A DNA stretch of 29,139 nucleotides from CAYWHE01 sp964458125 (GTDB lineage: Bacteria; Bacteroidota; Bacteroidia; AKYH767-A; OLB10), in contig CAYWHE010000024.1 of assembly GCA_964458125.1 (NCBI GenBank), positions 1 through 29,139 on the forward strand, given 5' to 3'. Shown here in pieces: positions 1 through 7,871 of this stretch. Below the pieces are notes generated by a model. It ran no database searches. It saw only the letters and a list, made by a program, of their open reading frames with translations, and had not been told where the DNA came from. Every line of letters begins with the position of its first letter. Within the stretch, counting starts at the first letter, position 1. The position numbers and the translations under genes are program-made.

Positions 1-1
1 C

Positions 2-1036
2 CCGGATGGACTTGGTAATGTCGGAAATACCACGACGGCCATGGATAATCAATGGCTGAATTTGCCTGCGGGATGCACAGGAAACAATACTTTTTCTGAT
101 CACTCCAATTTATTCACTGGATTCACTAATTTCTTTGTCAAAAATTCAACTTCCTATGTTCCATTAAATAATGACAATGCAGCTGGTGGAAATTGTACTT
201 ACATAATAATTTCACCATCCGTTACTTTTCCTCTTTGCAGTGAAACAGGGGGTGGAGATCAGGCGGCACTACGGAATGCCATTGCCACCGACTCCTTGTA
301 TAACGATCCAGGTTTTGAAAATTACCGTTGGCTAAGCAAGAATTATTTTATAAAGGATATTAATGCCGACACCGTAAGCATTACCAATCCGCTCTGGCAA
401 TGGCAGTACGACAGTTTATTACAGGAAAACATAGGCTACCTGAGCTTGCTGGCTGATTCGATTGCCCGCATTCAGCCCGGTGACAGCATGGCCATTGATC
501 ATTTTGAAAGCACCTTGAATTCATTTTCCACCTCCAATTTACTGGAACAAAACCTGAAAAAGGTTTTAATCATTTACCTTCATGGAAAACATGATGGCTT
601 GCGCAATTTAAATGCAGCAGATATTGATACGTTGAGGAATTTTTCCATGCGTTGTGTCATCACGGATGGGCCCGCCGTTTACACAGCACAGATTTTACTT
701 ACAGACATTGACTCGTCCATTCATTTTTCCATTGGATGCAATCAGGGTTATTCCCCCGGTTATTATCGCAACGGCATCCATCAGGAAAAAACAAATTCCA
801 TTTATCCGAATCCTGCACTGGATGAAATTTTTATTCCCAGATCGATCGCGGAAAAGGCAGAAAAGTTAGAATTATATAATTTATTTGGTCAGTTGGTTTG
901 CCGGTTTTTTGTTTCTGTCAATCATGTATTTAATGAAATTTCCTTGAATGGCCTTTCAGGAGGAGTTTATTATTATGCCATAAAGGCAAACAATAATCAA
1001 ATCCTGGATTCCGGCAAGTTCACAAAATTAAAATAA
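2..1036 (+). CDS. T9SS type A sorting domain protein, 5' end cut off
   Basis: The reading frame is open from base 2, so the true start lies before the window; the first visible ATG at 41 is internal. At least 344 residues are seen. The middle part (e.g. 'LLADSIARIQPGDSMAI') is a helical, low-complexity stretch I do not recognise. The last ~80 residues form a Por_Secre_tail type A sorting domain: 'IYPNPALDEIFI', then 'LELYNLFGQLV', 'LNGLSGGVYYYAI' and a basic end 'GKFTKLK'. In this family the domain directs export across the outer membrane by T9SS and is then removed or used for anchoring. The next gene starts 12 bases after the stop and is probably in the same operon. Base composition is clearly AT-richer than the genes after 2600. 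The function of the cargo region is unknown. Confidence 0.85.
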   Translation, partial: PDGLGNVGNTTTAMDNQWLNLPAGCTGNNTFSDHSNLFTGFTNFFVKNSTSYVPLNNDNAAGGNCTYIIISPSVTFPLCSETGGGDQAALRNAIATDSLYNDPGFENYRWLSKNYFIKDINADTVSITNPLWQWQYDSLLQENIGYLSLLADSIARIQPGDSMAIDHFESTLNSFSTSNLLEQNLKKVLIIYLHGKHDGLRNLNAADIDTLRNFSMRCVITDGPAVYTAQILLTDIDSSIHFSIGCNQGYSPGYYRNGIHQEKTNSIYPNPALDEIFIPRSIAEKAEKLELYNLFGQLVCRFFVSVNHVFNEISLNGLSGGVYYYAIKANNNQILDSGKFTKLK

Positions 1037-1048
1037 GCCATTATAGAC

Positions 1049-2551
1049 ATGTTTAAAACTGGGAAAATCATACTGGCTTTTTGGCTGTTTTATACAACTG
1101 CAAAGGCACAATTAATAGAAAGCAATTGGGTATTTGGTGACAGCCTCCAGATTTCATTTTATCCAAATCCAGTCGTTTCTACAGGAAGAGGGCTATTTGG
1201 ATCGTCAGGTAAACCAAGCGCATCCATATCTGACAAAAATGGCAATCTTTTGTTTTATGTAGGAAGTTTGGATAATGTCCCCTTTACTAACCCCAGTTAT
1301 CGAATATGGGACTCCAATAATAATTTATTTTTAAATGGAGACAGCATTTTGGGGTATTCTGGTAGCTACCAGGGGTGTATTATTGTTCCATTCGCACTGG
1401 ATTCAAATAAGTACTTTATATTAACAATGGAACTCATACAAGGTGTTGGCTGCCAGCTTTACAAATCTATTCTTGACCTTCAGGCAAATATGGGAAACGG
1501 GGCAGTAACAAGTAAAAATGTGAAAGTGAGCGACTCCATTTTTCATATACCAGTTTGGACAATCAAACATGGAAATGGCCGGGACTGGTGGGTACTGCTG
1601 CATACCATGCCCGGAAACGGGTTTGTTAGGTACCTCCTTTCAAACGACAGCCTTTCTTATTTCGGCCATCAATATATCGGAAATAATACCAACGGGTATG
1701 TTTTAATGCGAATGAACAGTAACCGGTATGGGAATAAACTTGCTCTGTCCTGCGGTACCGGCGTACTGGATTTATTTGACTTTGACCGATGCTCGGGACT
1801 GCTCAGCAATTGGATATCGCTTGCCGATCCGCCTTATAATACCAATTGGAGTTATTATGGTACGGCATTTTCGGAGGATAATACAAAGTTATACGTGACA
1901 AAACGAAAAACTACCGCCAATTCATACGTTGATTCTCTTTTTCAATTTGATTTAAGTGTCTCCAACATACCGTCCACCCGAACCCTGATCTTTTCAACGG
2001 ACTCATTGGAATCCCTGGGTGACCTCCTTTTAGGTATTGATGGAAAGATATATGTTGCAAATATGGGCTACTTTAGTAACTTCAACAACTTTGACAGCCT
2101 GAATATGCACATGGGTGTTATCGAATATCCGAACAATGCCGGAACAGCCTGTAATTTTTCACCTTACAGCTTTTACCTCGGCGGTCGCAGGAGTTTCGGC
2201 TGTTTGCCCCTAATGCCCAATTATGAACTCGGTCCGTTCATTGGCAGCGGTTGCGACAGCCTGACCTCGGCGGCAGAAACCGAACCGTTAAAATGTTCAG
2301 CTTTCATCTATCCCAACCCGGCCGCTTCCTGCTTTTCCGTTTGTTCTGAGATACCTTTCTCCAGTCCCGCATGGATTTCCGTTACGGATTTAAACGGAGC
2401 AGAACATTTCCGGGAGAGGATTCCTTCACAGCAACATGAAATCACCTTAGATGCCTCTGCCTTGCGTCCCGGTATATATGTGATTGAGATTTTCAGTAAT
2501 TCTTCATTAATAAAAACTCAAAAACTTGTCGTCATTCACGGATCCCGTTAA
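1049..2551 (+). CDS. Secreted beta-propeller-like protein with T9SS type A sorting domain
   Basis: 500 residues. Residues 1-21 are a signal peptide (basic start, hydrophobic core, 'TAKAQ' cleavage region). Residues ~25-390 match the style of the Bacteroidota propeller region found at the start of giant gliding-associated proteins: 'NWVFGDSLQISF', 'SISDKNGNLLFYVG', 'GCIIVPFALDSNKYFILT', 'IKHGNGRDWWVL', 'YGTAFSEDNTKLYVT', 'DGKIYVANMGY'. The same sequence of motifs occurs in the first ~400 residues of the 1354-residue protein at 20998-25062. The last ~80 residues are a type A sorting domain ('IYPNPAASCFSV', 'ISVTDLNGAEHF', 'LRPGIYVIEIF'). It follows the upstream T9SS gene by 12 bases, probably co-transcribed. 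The likely place is the cell surface or outside the cell. Ligand or activity is unknown. Confidence 0.85.
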   Translation: MFKTGKIILAFWLFYTTAKAQLIESNWVFGDSLQISFYPNPVVSTGRGLFGSSGKPSASISDKNGNLLFYVGSLDNVPFTNPSYRIWDSNNNLFLNGDSILGYSGSYQGCIIVPFALDSNKYFILTMELIQGVGCQLYKSILDLQANMGNGAVTSKNVKVSDSIFHIPVWTIKHGNGRDWWVLLHTMPGNGFVRYLLSNDSLSYFGHQYIGNNTNGYVLMRMNSNRYGNKLALSCGTGVLDLFDFDRCSGLLSNWISLADPPYNTNWSYYGTAFSEDNTKLYVTKRKTTANSYVDSLFQFDLSVSNIPSTRTLIFSTDSLESLGDLLLGIDGKIYVANMGYFSNFNNFDSLNMHMGVIEYPNNAGTACNFSPYSFYLGGRRSFGCLPLMPNYELGPFIGSGCDSLTSAAETEPLKCSAFIYPNPAASCFSVCSEIPFSSPAWISVTDLNGAEHFRERIPSQQHEITLDASALRPGIYVIEIFSNSSLIKTQKLVVIHGSR

Positions 2552-2645
2552 CCTGATAAATAAAGTCAGGGTACCTCCGTTCATTTTCAACATGAACATC
2601 ATTCCAGCAGGTACCGGTCAACCATTTGATCTTTTGCAACAGCGG

Positions 2646-2676
2646 TTTGCACGCAACAAATAAAAACATATTTTTG
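2646..2676 (+). promoter_or_regulatory. Bacteroidota-type promoter for the DUF2752/TM2 pair
   Basis: TTTG at 2646-2649, then exactly 19 bases, then TATTTTTG at 2669-2676. This is a full match to the known Bacteroidota pattern TTTG-N19-TAnnTTTG. It lies 23 bases before the ATG at 2700, leaving a very short leader. Confidence 0.7.
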
Positions 2677-2699
2677 CAAGGGATTCCGGCTGCTATTCC

Positions 2700-3029
2700 A
2701 TGAATAAAAAGGTCAGGTTCTTACTGAATTCATTGCGACAAGTCCTTTCCCGGAATGTCGAGTTACTGTGCTGGATCACTGCATTGTTTTTACTTGTATG
2801 TATGAACCCCCTTCATCCTCATTTTTCCCTGTGCCCCCTATACCGGCTGGGATTTTCCTTTTGTCCGGGTTGCGGACTTGGACACAGCATTTCCTTTCTC
2901 CTGCACGGCGACCTGCAGGCTTCTTTCCATGCCCATCCGCTTGGAGGGTTTGCACTGCCGATCCTCGTCCACCGGATAATCACCCTGCTGCCTTTCCGTA
3001 TGATACATAGCTCCTCACCTTGCCAATAA
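2700..3029 (+). CDS. DUF2752 family small membrane protein
   Basis: 109 residues. The family hallmark is visible: 'FSFCPGCGLGHSISFLLHGD', i.e. a CPxCG motif just after a first hydrophobic segment ('LLCWITALFLLVCM', residues ~23-36), followed by 'SFHAHPLGGFALPILV', the second membrane segment. DUF2752 proteins are small inner-membrane proteins of unknown function. The ATG at 2700 is the start right after the promoter. The stop is 11 bases before the TM2 gene's ATG, so the two are probably co-transcribed. The role of the Cys pair (metal or redox) is not established. Confidence 0.85.
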   Translation: MNKKVRFLLNSLRQVLSRNVELLCWITALFLLVCMNPLHPHFSLCPLYRLGFSFCPGCGLGHSISFLLHGDLQASFHAHPLGGFALPILVHRIITLLPFRMIHSSSPCQ

Positions 3030-3040
3030 ACCTCCACGCC

Positions 3041-3394
3041 ATGTCACAAAACCTGCTCATGAATATCCCCGGCCTGGAACCGGAAGAAATGCTCTTTCTT
3101 CAGAACTTCATGAACGACCTGAATGAAGACCAGAAAAAAAATTTCATCATGCTGTATAACGGCAAACGAAAGGACCCCCAGACACTCCTGATCATGGCCC
3201 TGATCGGTTTTCTTGGAGTAGCCGGCATCCAGCGCTTCATGGTCAACCAGGTGGGGATGGGCATTCTTTTTTTCCTCACGGGCGGATTATGCCTGATCGG
3301 CACCATCATCGATGTGGTCAACCATAAAAAACTGGCGCTGGAGTTCAACCAGAAAACGGCCATCGAGACGGCGGCCATGGTTAAAATGCTGTAA
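3041..3394 (+). CDS. TM2 domain-containing membrane protein
   Basis: 117 residues from the ATG at 3041. A TTG at 3020 would overlap the upstream stop and add seven residues, but the ATG gives the more usual start 'MSQNLL'. An acidic, probably helical N-terminal part ('GLEPEEMLFLQNFMNDLNED') is followed by a TM2 domain at residues ~45-95: 'LIMALIGFLGVAGIQRFMV', a short turn, 'GMGILFFLTGGLCLIGTIID'. The family consists of two membrane helices joined by a short loop with a conserved Asp at the end; its biochemical role is unclear. It is probably in one operon with the DUF2752 gene. The stop lies 4 bases from the end of the convergent minus-strand dehydrogenase gene. Confidence 0.87.
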   Translation: MSQNLLMNIPGLEPEEMLFLQNFMNDLNEDQKKNFIMLYNGKRKDPQTLLIMALIGFLGVAGIQRFMVNQVGMGILFFLTGGLCLIGTIIDVVNHKKLALEFNQKTAIETAAMVKML

Positions 3395-3398
3395 ACGG

Positions 3399-4610
3399 TT
3401 ACAAACCGATCCTGTAAATCTTTCCTGTCGGGCTTTTCGGGCCGAAAAGGGTTTGCGTAACGAGGTAAATCTCCCCGTCTTCATCCATTCCCATGCTGTT
3501 TATTTTGCAGCCTGCATCATTGTTCCTGTGGCCGTCAAGCAGGATGTTCACGGGAATCCAGTTCCCTTCCCGGTCCTGGCGTAATGCGAACAGCTTTCCC
3601 GACCAGTCGGCGAAAAAGTAATACCCGTGCAGGGAAGGATAAGCCTTTCCGCGGTACATGTAACCGCCTGTCACGCTGATGCCGGTGCCATGGTCATATT
3701 CGTATATGGGAAGCGTTAATCCGGTCCGGTCGCAACCGGAGGAGGGGTTGAAACAATGGTTTCCTTCCATGATTCTCCAGCCGAAGTTGCCTCCCTTTTC
3801 GATGATATTGACCTCTTCGTATTTATTCTGGCCCACATCTCCGCAAAACAGGCGGCCGGTGACACGGTCGAATGAAAAACGCCACGGGTTGCGCAGCCCG
3901 TAGGCCCAAATTTCAGGTTTGGCATCCCGGCCCGTAAAGGGATTATCCGGAGGGATTTCATAGGGCGTTTTGCCGTTCACGTCAATCCGCAGGATCTTAC
4001 CGAGCAGGGTTTCCAGGTTCTGGCCGTTGCCGGTGGTTCCATGTTCGTCATTGGCGCCGCCTCCGTCACCAACTGCAATATAGAGGAAGCCATCCGGGCC
4101 GAATGCCAGTTGTCCACCGTTGTGGTTGGATTCCGGTTCCGCGATTACCATCAGCATGCGTTCGGCCAGCTCGGCCACATCCGGGTTGGCGGCAGAAACC
4201 CGATATTCGGCCACTACGCTGGTATGATCAGTTCCCTTATCGCTGACGGGGGCGCTGTAATACACGAAAAAACGCCCGTTGCTCCGGTACCCGGGATGAA
4301 AGGCCAGGCCCAGCAGCCCCTTCTCACTGTAAGCAGGATTCAGAGCACCGATTTTGGAAGAAAGATCGAGAAAAGGCCGGGGCAGCAGGATGCCGTTTTT
4401 AATAATTCGTATACGGCCCTGCTGTTCCTGGATAAACAACCTGCGGCTGCCGTCGGCCGGGGCATCCATCCCCACCGGACTGGTAAGGCCCTTTCCTGCA
4501 AGAGTCAGTTTGAGCTGTAAAACCGGTTCAGGTGCGGGATGAGGAACTCCCGAAGCGAATAAGGCAAGCAGCAAAACCACTCCCGGGTATAAAAATAGCT
4601 TATGGTTCAT
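3399..4610 (-). CDS. PQQ-dependent sugar dehydrogenase (soluble aldose dehydrogenase family)
   Basis: 403 residues, with a signal peptide at ~1-22 ('LFLYPGVVLLLALFASGVPH'), so periplasmic or secreted. The six-bladed GSDH propeller covers the rest: 'LTSPVGMDAPADGSRRLFI', 'GLLGLAFHPGY', 'ESNHNGGQLAFGPDGFLYIA' with the likely catalytic base His163, 'VGDGGGANDEHG' (metal-binding type loop), 'LRIDVNG', 'YGLRNPWRFSFDR' and 'LFCGDVGQNKYEEVNI'. The length fits the Asd/YliI group, which oxidises aldose sugars with PQQ and calcium and passes electrons onward. No PQQ synthesis genes are in the window, so the cofactor must come from elsewhere in the genome or from outside. It has no T9SS tail. It is a single gene, convergent with TM2; a small inverted repeat (CGGTT-ACA-AACCG, 3396-3408) sits at the shared 3' ends. 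True sugar substrate unknown. Confidence 0.92.
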   Translation of the reverse strand: MNHKLFLYPGVVLLLALFASGVPHPAPEPVLQLKLTLAGKGLTSPVGMDAPADGSRRLFIQEQQGRIRIIKNGILLPRPFLDLSSKIGALNPAYSEKGLLGLAFHPGYRSNGRFFVYYSAPVSDKGTDHTSVVAEYRVSAANPDVAELAERMLMVIAEPESNHNGGQLAFGPDGFLYIAVGDGGGANDEHGTTGNGQNLETLLGKILRIDVNGKTPYEIPPDNPFTGRDAKPEIWAYGLRNPWRFSFDRVTGRLFCGDVGQNKYEEVNIIEKGGNFGWRIMEGNHCFNPSSGCDRTGLTLPIYEYDHGTGISVTGGYMYRGKAYPSLHGYYFFADWSGKLFALRQDREGNWIPVNILLDGHRNNDAGCKINSMGMDEDGEIYLVTQTLFGPKSPTGKIYRIGL

Positions 4611-4703
4611 GTTTATATGAATAGAAGGGTAAATATAAAGTAAAAAACAGAAAACCGGGCCCGGAATTTAATGCCAACGGAGGTATATGTCCCGGTTTTT
4701 TTT

Positions 4704-4711
4704 TACATTTG
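4704..4711 (+). promoter_or_regulatory. Candidate -7 promoter box before the 4745 gene
   Basis: TACATTTG matches TAnnTTTG and lies 33 bases before the ATG at 4745. I see no good TTTG box 19 bases upstream, so the call rests on one box only. Confidence 0.4.
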
Positions 4712-4744
4712 TACGAAATTCAATCCTATCAAATTTAACTCCTA

Positions 4745-5746
4745 ATGAAAAAAATTTATTTCGCTGGCCTGCTGCTCATGGCAGGACTTACCTTAAACGC
4801 CCAGGGACTTGTACCGGTATTGACGGAAACGTATAAGTTGAATAAACCTGGCTCCCAGAACAGCATTCAAACCGTTGACACCCTGACCCAGTACCTGGAT
4901 CGCGCTTCTGCAGCCACGATTTATTCTTCCACGGACGGAGGTTACGTATTTGGGACCAGTTATTTTTATGACACCACTTCCCAGTCTTTTTTCCCCATTA
5001 CGGATGAAACAGGTATTCATTACGATGCCGTAGCTAATGCCTCCGTCACCGAACTTTTGTTCTGGGCAGGCAAAGGAATCATCAACGGAACGGCTGAAAA
5101 CATCACCGGAAACGTCTACGATGTTGGCAGCGACAGCATGCCGGTAAACCTGATCAGCACCTCATCCATCAGCATGAATGATGTCCAGGCGTCCACCACG
5201 CTGGCGTTTACCTCCATCCTGATCAGCCCCCCTGCCAATACGGCCGGTAACCCGTTCTTTGTTTCCATCGGCTATGCCGGCGTGGATGATACGCTGGGAA
5301 TTGTTTCCAGCAGTTCGGCCAACGGTGACGGACTGGGTGAAAAGCGTGTCCGTCAGCTGGCCAACACGACTTTTGGCGGCGGATGGAAACGCATGGGTGA
5401 TTTGTACAACTTCCTCGACCTGGATGTATTCATCATTCCCATCGTGGACATTGTAGCAGGCATTGACGCTTCCTTCCAAATCCATGCAGGTACCCTCAAG
5501 CCTGTTTATCCTTCTCCAGCCACCCAGTCCATTCATCTCGATTTTACGTTGAATGCGCAATCAGATATCTCCTGTAAACTCTTCGACCTTCAGGGAAAAA
5601 CCCTGTATGAGATGAAAAAGGAAAGCAGGCAGACCGGTCATTATGTCGAAACCATTGACGTATCGAAACTTGCATCAGGCAAATATTACCTGACGTTTGT
5701 TTCCAACGGTTCCCCCGTTACCCAGAAGGTGGTAATTGCCAGGTAA
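4745..5746 (+). CDS. Secreted protein with T9SS type A sorting domain
   Basis: 333 residues. Residues 1-19 are a signal peptide ('MKKIYFAGLLLMAGLTLNAQ'). Residues ~35-240 are a beta-rich region ('SAATIYSSTDGGYVFGTSYF', 'ATTLAFTSILISPPA', 'VSIGYAGVDDTLGIVSS') that I cannot place in a known family. The last ~80 residues are a type A sorting domain: 'LKPVYPSPATQSIHLDF', 'CKLFDLQGKTLYEM', 'DVSKLASGKYYLTFV', ending 'TQKVVIAR'. The 'YPSPA' replaces the usual 'YPNPA'. It is probably a secreted or surface-bound protein. A separate transcription unit is likely: the upstream gene points away, and a hairpin terminator lies 165 bases downstream. Confidence 0.82.
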   Translation: MKKIYFAGLLLMAGLTLNAQGLVPVLTETYKLNKPGSQNSIQTVDTLTQYLDRASAATIYSSTDGGYVFGTSYFYDTTSQSFFPITDETGIHYDAVANASVTELLFWAGKGIINGTAENITGNVYDVGSDSMPVNLISTSSISMNDVQASTTLAFTSILISPPANTAGNPFFVSIGYAGVDDTLGIVSSSSANGDGLGEKRVRQLANTTFGGGWKRMGDLYNFLDLDVFIIPIVDIVAGIDASFQIHAGTLKPVYPSPATQSIHLDFTLNAQSDISCKLFDLQGKTLYEMKKESRQTGHYVETIDVSKLASGKYYLTFVSNGSPVTQKVVIAR

Positions 5747-5910
5747 GCGAAATCATTCCACCTGTCTTCCGGTATATTATTCCGGGTTACCAGAGCAATT
5801 GTTATCCTTCCATTGCAGGCCCCGGTAAGGATCATCGCAGGCGGTTGAATAAAATGGCATCCGAATCAAACACTTTCGAAAACAAATAATTTACCGGCAA
5901 CCTGAATTAA

Positions 5911-5940
5911 AAAGCATCCTGTATCAAGGATGCTTTTTTT
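5911..5940 (+). terminator. Rho-independent terminator-like hairpin touching the epimerase start
   Basis: A perfect 10-bp stem, AAAGCATCCT (5911-5920) and AGGATGCTTT (5927-5936), with a 6-base loop, runs into a T tract at 5934-5940. The stem is flanked by A's on the left, so it could also work on the other strand. It fits a terminator for the 4745 gene, but it ends only 4 bases before the likely start codon of the next gene. Confidence 0.75.
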
Positions 5941-5944
5941 ATGG

Positions 5945-7015
5945 ATGATCCGTGTTCCTTCACCCGTGGAGATCAGAATTATTCCCTATGAACTGAAATT
6001 CCGGCATCCTTTCCGGATTGCGCTGGGCATGCGGTATGCCACACCCGTGGTATTTGTCGCCCTCAGGCAGGGAGCATGGACGGGGTACGGAGAAGCCGCA
6101 CTGCCGCCTTACCTGCCGGATACACAGGAAAGCGTCCTGAATTTTTTCAGCCTGGTAAAACCAACCGGCCTGACCATGCCTGCGGATTTTGAAAAACTGT
6201 TGACGTATGTTCAATCACTGGCACCCGGTAATTTTCCGGCCAAAGCAGCGCTGGACATGGCCCTTCATGACCTGTTCGGAAAGCTGACCGGGCAGCCCGT
6301 TTACCGGCTCTGGCTGGCAGGCTCTCCCCTGACTCCCCTGAATTCATTCACCATCGCAATGGATACGCCGGATGTAACGGCCCTGAAAATAAAGGAAGCA
6401 AAGGAATTCAGGCTCCTGAAGGTTAAACTGGGTGGACCACATGATAATCTCATCATCAGAACCATAAGGGAGCTGACCGATAAAAAGCTGGGGGTGGATG
6501 CCAACCAGGGTTGGACGGATGAATATTTTGCCCTCGACATGATTCAGTGGCTTGCCGAACAGCAGGTGGTATTTGTGGAACAGCCCTTACCCAAACACGA
6601 GAAGAAGAAACAGGCCTGGTTACGCAGCCGTAGCCCCCTGCCATTGATCGGAGATGAGTCGGTGCAGGGCTTTGATGATCTTTCCGGCGCCCCGGATTTG
6701 TTTCATGGCATCAACATCAAACTGATGAAATGCGGGGGGCTGCGGGAGGCTTACCGCATGATTCAGCAGGCAAAAAAAGATGACCTGAAAATCCTCATTG
6801 GCTGCATGTCTGAAAGTTCATGCGGAATCGGGGCGGCAGCGCAGTTGTCGCCATTCGCCGACTGGACCGACCTGGACGGCCCCCAGTTGATCAGCAACGA
6901 TCCGTTTACCGGTATTTCCTGTGAGGATGGGAGACTTCAACTCTCCGAAGCTTTTGGAACAGGGGTTAAGCCGGTCGATAACGGTTTCTTTGGGTTGAAG
7001 GAAATCAGGCCGTAA
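5945..7015 (+). CDS. Dipeptide epimerase (L-Ala-D/L-Glu epimerase type, enolase superfamily)
   Basis: 356 residues from the ATG at 5945; a GTG at 5966 would begin with 'EIRIIPYELKF' and fits family starts equally well. The N-terminal capping domain ('ELKFRHPFRIALG', 'GYGEAALPPY') is followed by the barrel with all expected catalytic positions: K159-V-K161 ('LLKVKLGG'), metal ligands D185 ('LGVDANQGW'), E212 ('VFVEQPL') and D237 ('LIGDESV'), and the opposing base K259 ('GINIKLMKCGG'). 'MSESSCGIGAAAQL' near the end is typical of the group. In known members the reaction is racemisation at the second residue of dipeptides, serving murein peptide recycling; other dipeptide specificities are common in Bacteroidota. 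A hairpin sits just before the start. The last 11 bases overlap the end of the convergent GNAT gene. Confidence 0.9.
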   Translation: MIRVPSPVEIRIIPYELKFRHPFRIALGMRYATPVVFVALRQGAWTGYGEAALPPYLPDTQESVLNFFSLVKPTGLTMPADFEKLLTYVQSLAPGNFPAKAALDMALHDLFGKLTGQPVYRLWLAGSPLTPLNSFTIAMDTPDVTALKIKEAKEFRLLKVKLGGPHDNLIIRTIRELTDKKLGVDANQGWTDEYFALDMIQWLAEQQVVFVEQPLPKHEKKKQAWLRSRSPLPLIGDESVQGFDDLSGAPDLFHGINIKLMKCGGLREAYRMIQQAKKDDLKILIGCMSESSCGIGAAAQLSPFADWTDLDGPQLISNDPFTGISCEDGRLQLSEAFGTGVKPVDNGFFGLKEIRP

Positions 7016-7514
7016 GCGGTTCCTTCCGAAGCATCTTTTGCATCAGTTGAACATCCAGCAACTTTCCAAATTTATTGCCGACTTCCCGCATTATTCCGAT
7101 GGAATTAAAACCGAACCATTCATGCAGGTGAATGCTGTTTCTGTTTTCCGTGGTGATCCGTGAAATGATGGTATGAAGACCGGTCTTTTCACCCTCCGCC
7201 AGGATCACTTCCATTAATTTCCGCCCGATACCTTTTCCCCTGTGCCCGTGATGCACGTATACTGAAAGCTCCACCGTGCCGTCATATGCGCAGCGGTCAC
7301 TCCAGCGGCTCAGGGAGGCCCAGCCCACCACCTGGCCAGTAATGACAGCCACCATTACAGGATGATTTTCATCATGGCTTTTAAACCATGCCGCCTGCTC
7401 CTCCACCATCTTGGGCTCCGTGTCAAAGGTGGCCGTGGTATGGGATATGGCTTCATTATAAATTGCCGTAATTTCAGGCAGATCAGCAAGGACTGCAGGG
7501 CGAATGGAAATCAT
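7005..7514 (-). CDS. GNAT N-acetyltransferase (phosphinothricin/methionine sulfoximine acetyltransferase-like)
   Basis: 169 residues. 'ISIRPAVLADLPEITAIYNE' is the typical start of the PAT/MnaT group, followed by 'VGWASLSRWSDR', 'VELSVYVHHGHRGKGIGRKL' (the acetyl-CoA-binding loop of the RGxGxG type), 'HTIISRITTENRNSIHLHEW' and 'FGFNSIGIMREVG'. Family enzymes transfer acetyl from acetyl-CoA to the amino group of small amino-acid-like compounds in the cytoplasm. It is a single gene with its stop inside the 3' end of the convergent epimerase gene (11-base overlap). The exact substrate cannot be read from the sequence. Confidence 0.9.
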   Translation of the reverse strand: MISIRPAVLADLPEITAIYNEAISHTTATFDTEPKMVEEQAAWFKSHDENHPVMVAVITGQVVGWASLSRWSDRCAYDGTVELSVYVHHGHRGKGIGRKLMEVILAEGEKTGLHTIISRITTENRNSIHLHEWFGFNSIGIMREVGNKFGKLLDVQLMQKMLRKEPLTA

Positions 7515-7871
7515 ATCATGTTTTTTAGCGGGTTTACATTGAAGTGCCTTAAATTAACAGAACTCATGGAACCGGTGCAAGGAGCATGGCCGGTCACAGA
7601 CATTCCCTGAGACCTAATTATGCCGACCAGCCGGGACGGCGGAAACAATTTCATCTCTTGGACTGTTTTTCAAACCGGCCGGAAAATTCAGCAGTAAAAT
7701 TATAAAAGTTTTCTTCACCGTCACTGACTTTACTTTTCGCACATGCTTTCCCCTGCAACTTAAAAAGCTGAAACGACTGCTGATTTCATTTACCTGAAAT
7801 TGCATTTAAATCATTTGCCGGAAATATTACTTATCTTGTGATAATCCTGAATACCATAAAAAATAAATGAA
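7515..7871. other. Intergenic region, 357 bases, divergent promoters expected
   Basis: It separates the starts of the minus-strand acetyltransferase and the plus-strand PQQ-like gene. Short reading frames here have no recognisable product. I found no full TTTG-N19-TAnnTTTG promoter on either strand; TATCTTG at 7832-7838 is a weak -7 candidate for the plus-strand gene. Confidence 0.5.

Noticed and set aside
2552..2597. Inverted repeats CCTGA/TCAGG and GTTCAT/ATGAAC after the second T9SS gene
   Set aside because: Short stems with no following T tract; not convincing as terminators.
4041..4520. 159-codon plus-strand frame inside the sugar dehydrogenase gene
   Set aside because: Fully antisense to conserved GSDH motifs.
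7815..7838. TTTG ... TATCTTG as a promoter for the PQQ-like gene
   Set aside because: The spacing between boxes is only about 14 bases rather than 19, so it does not fit the pattern.
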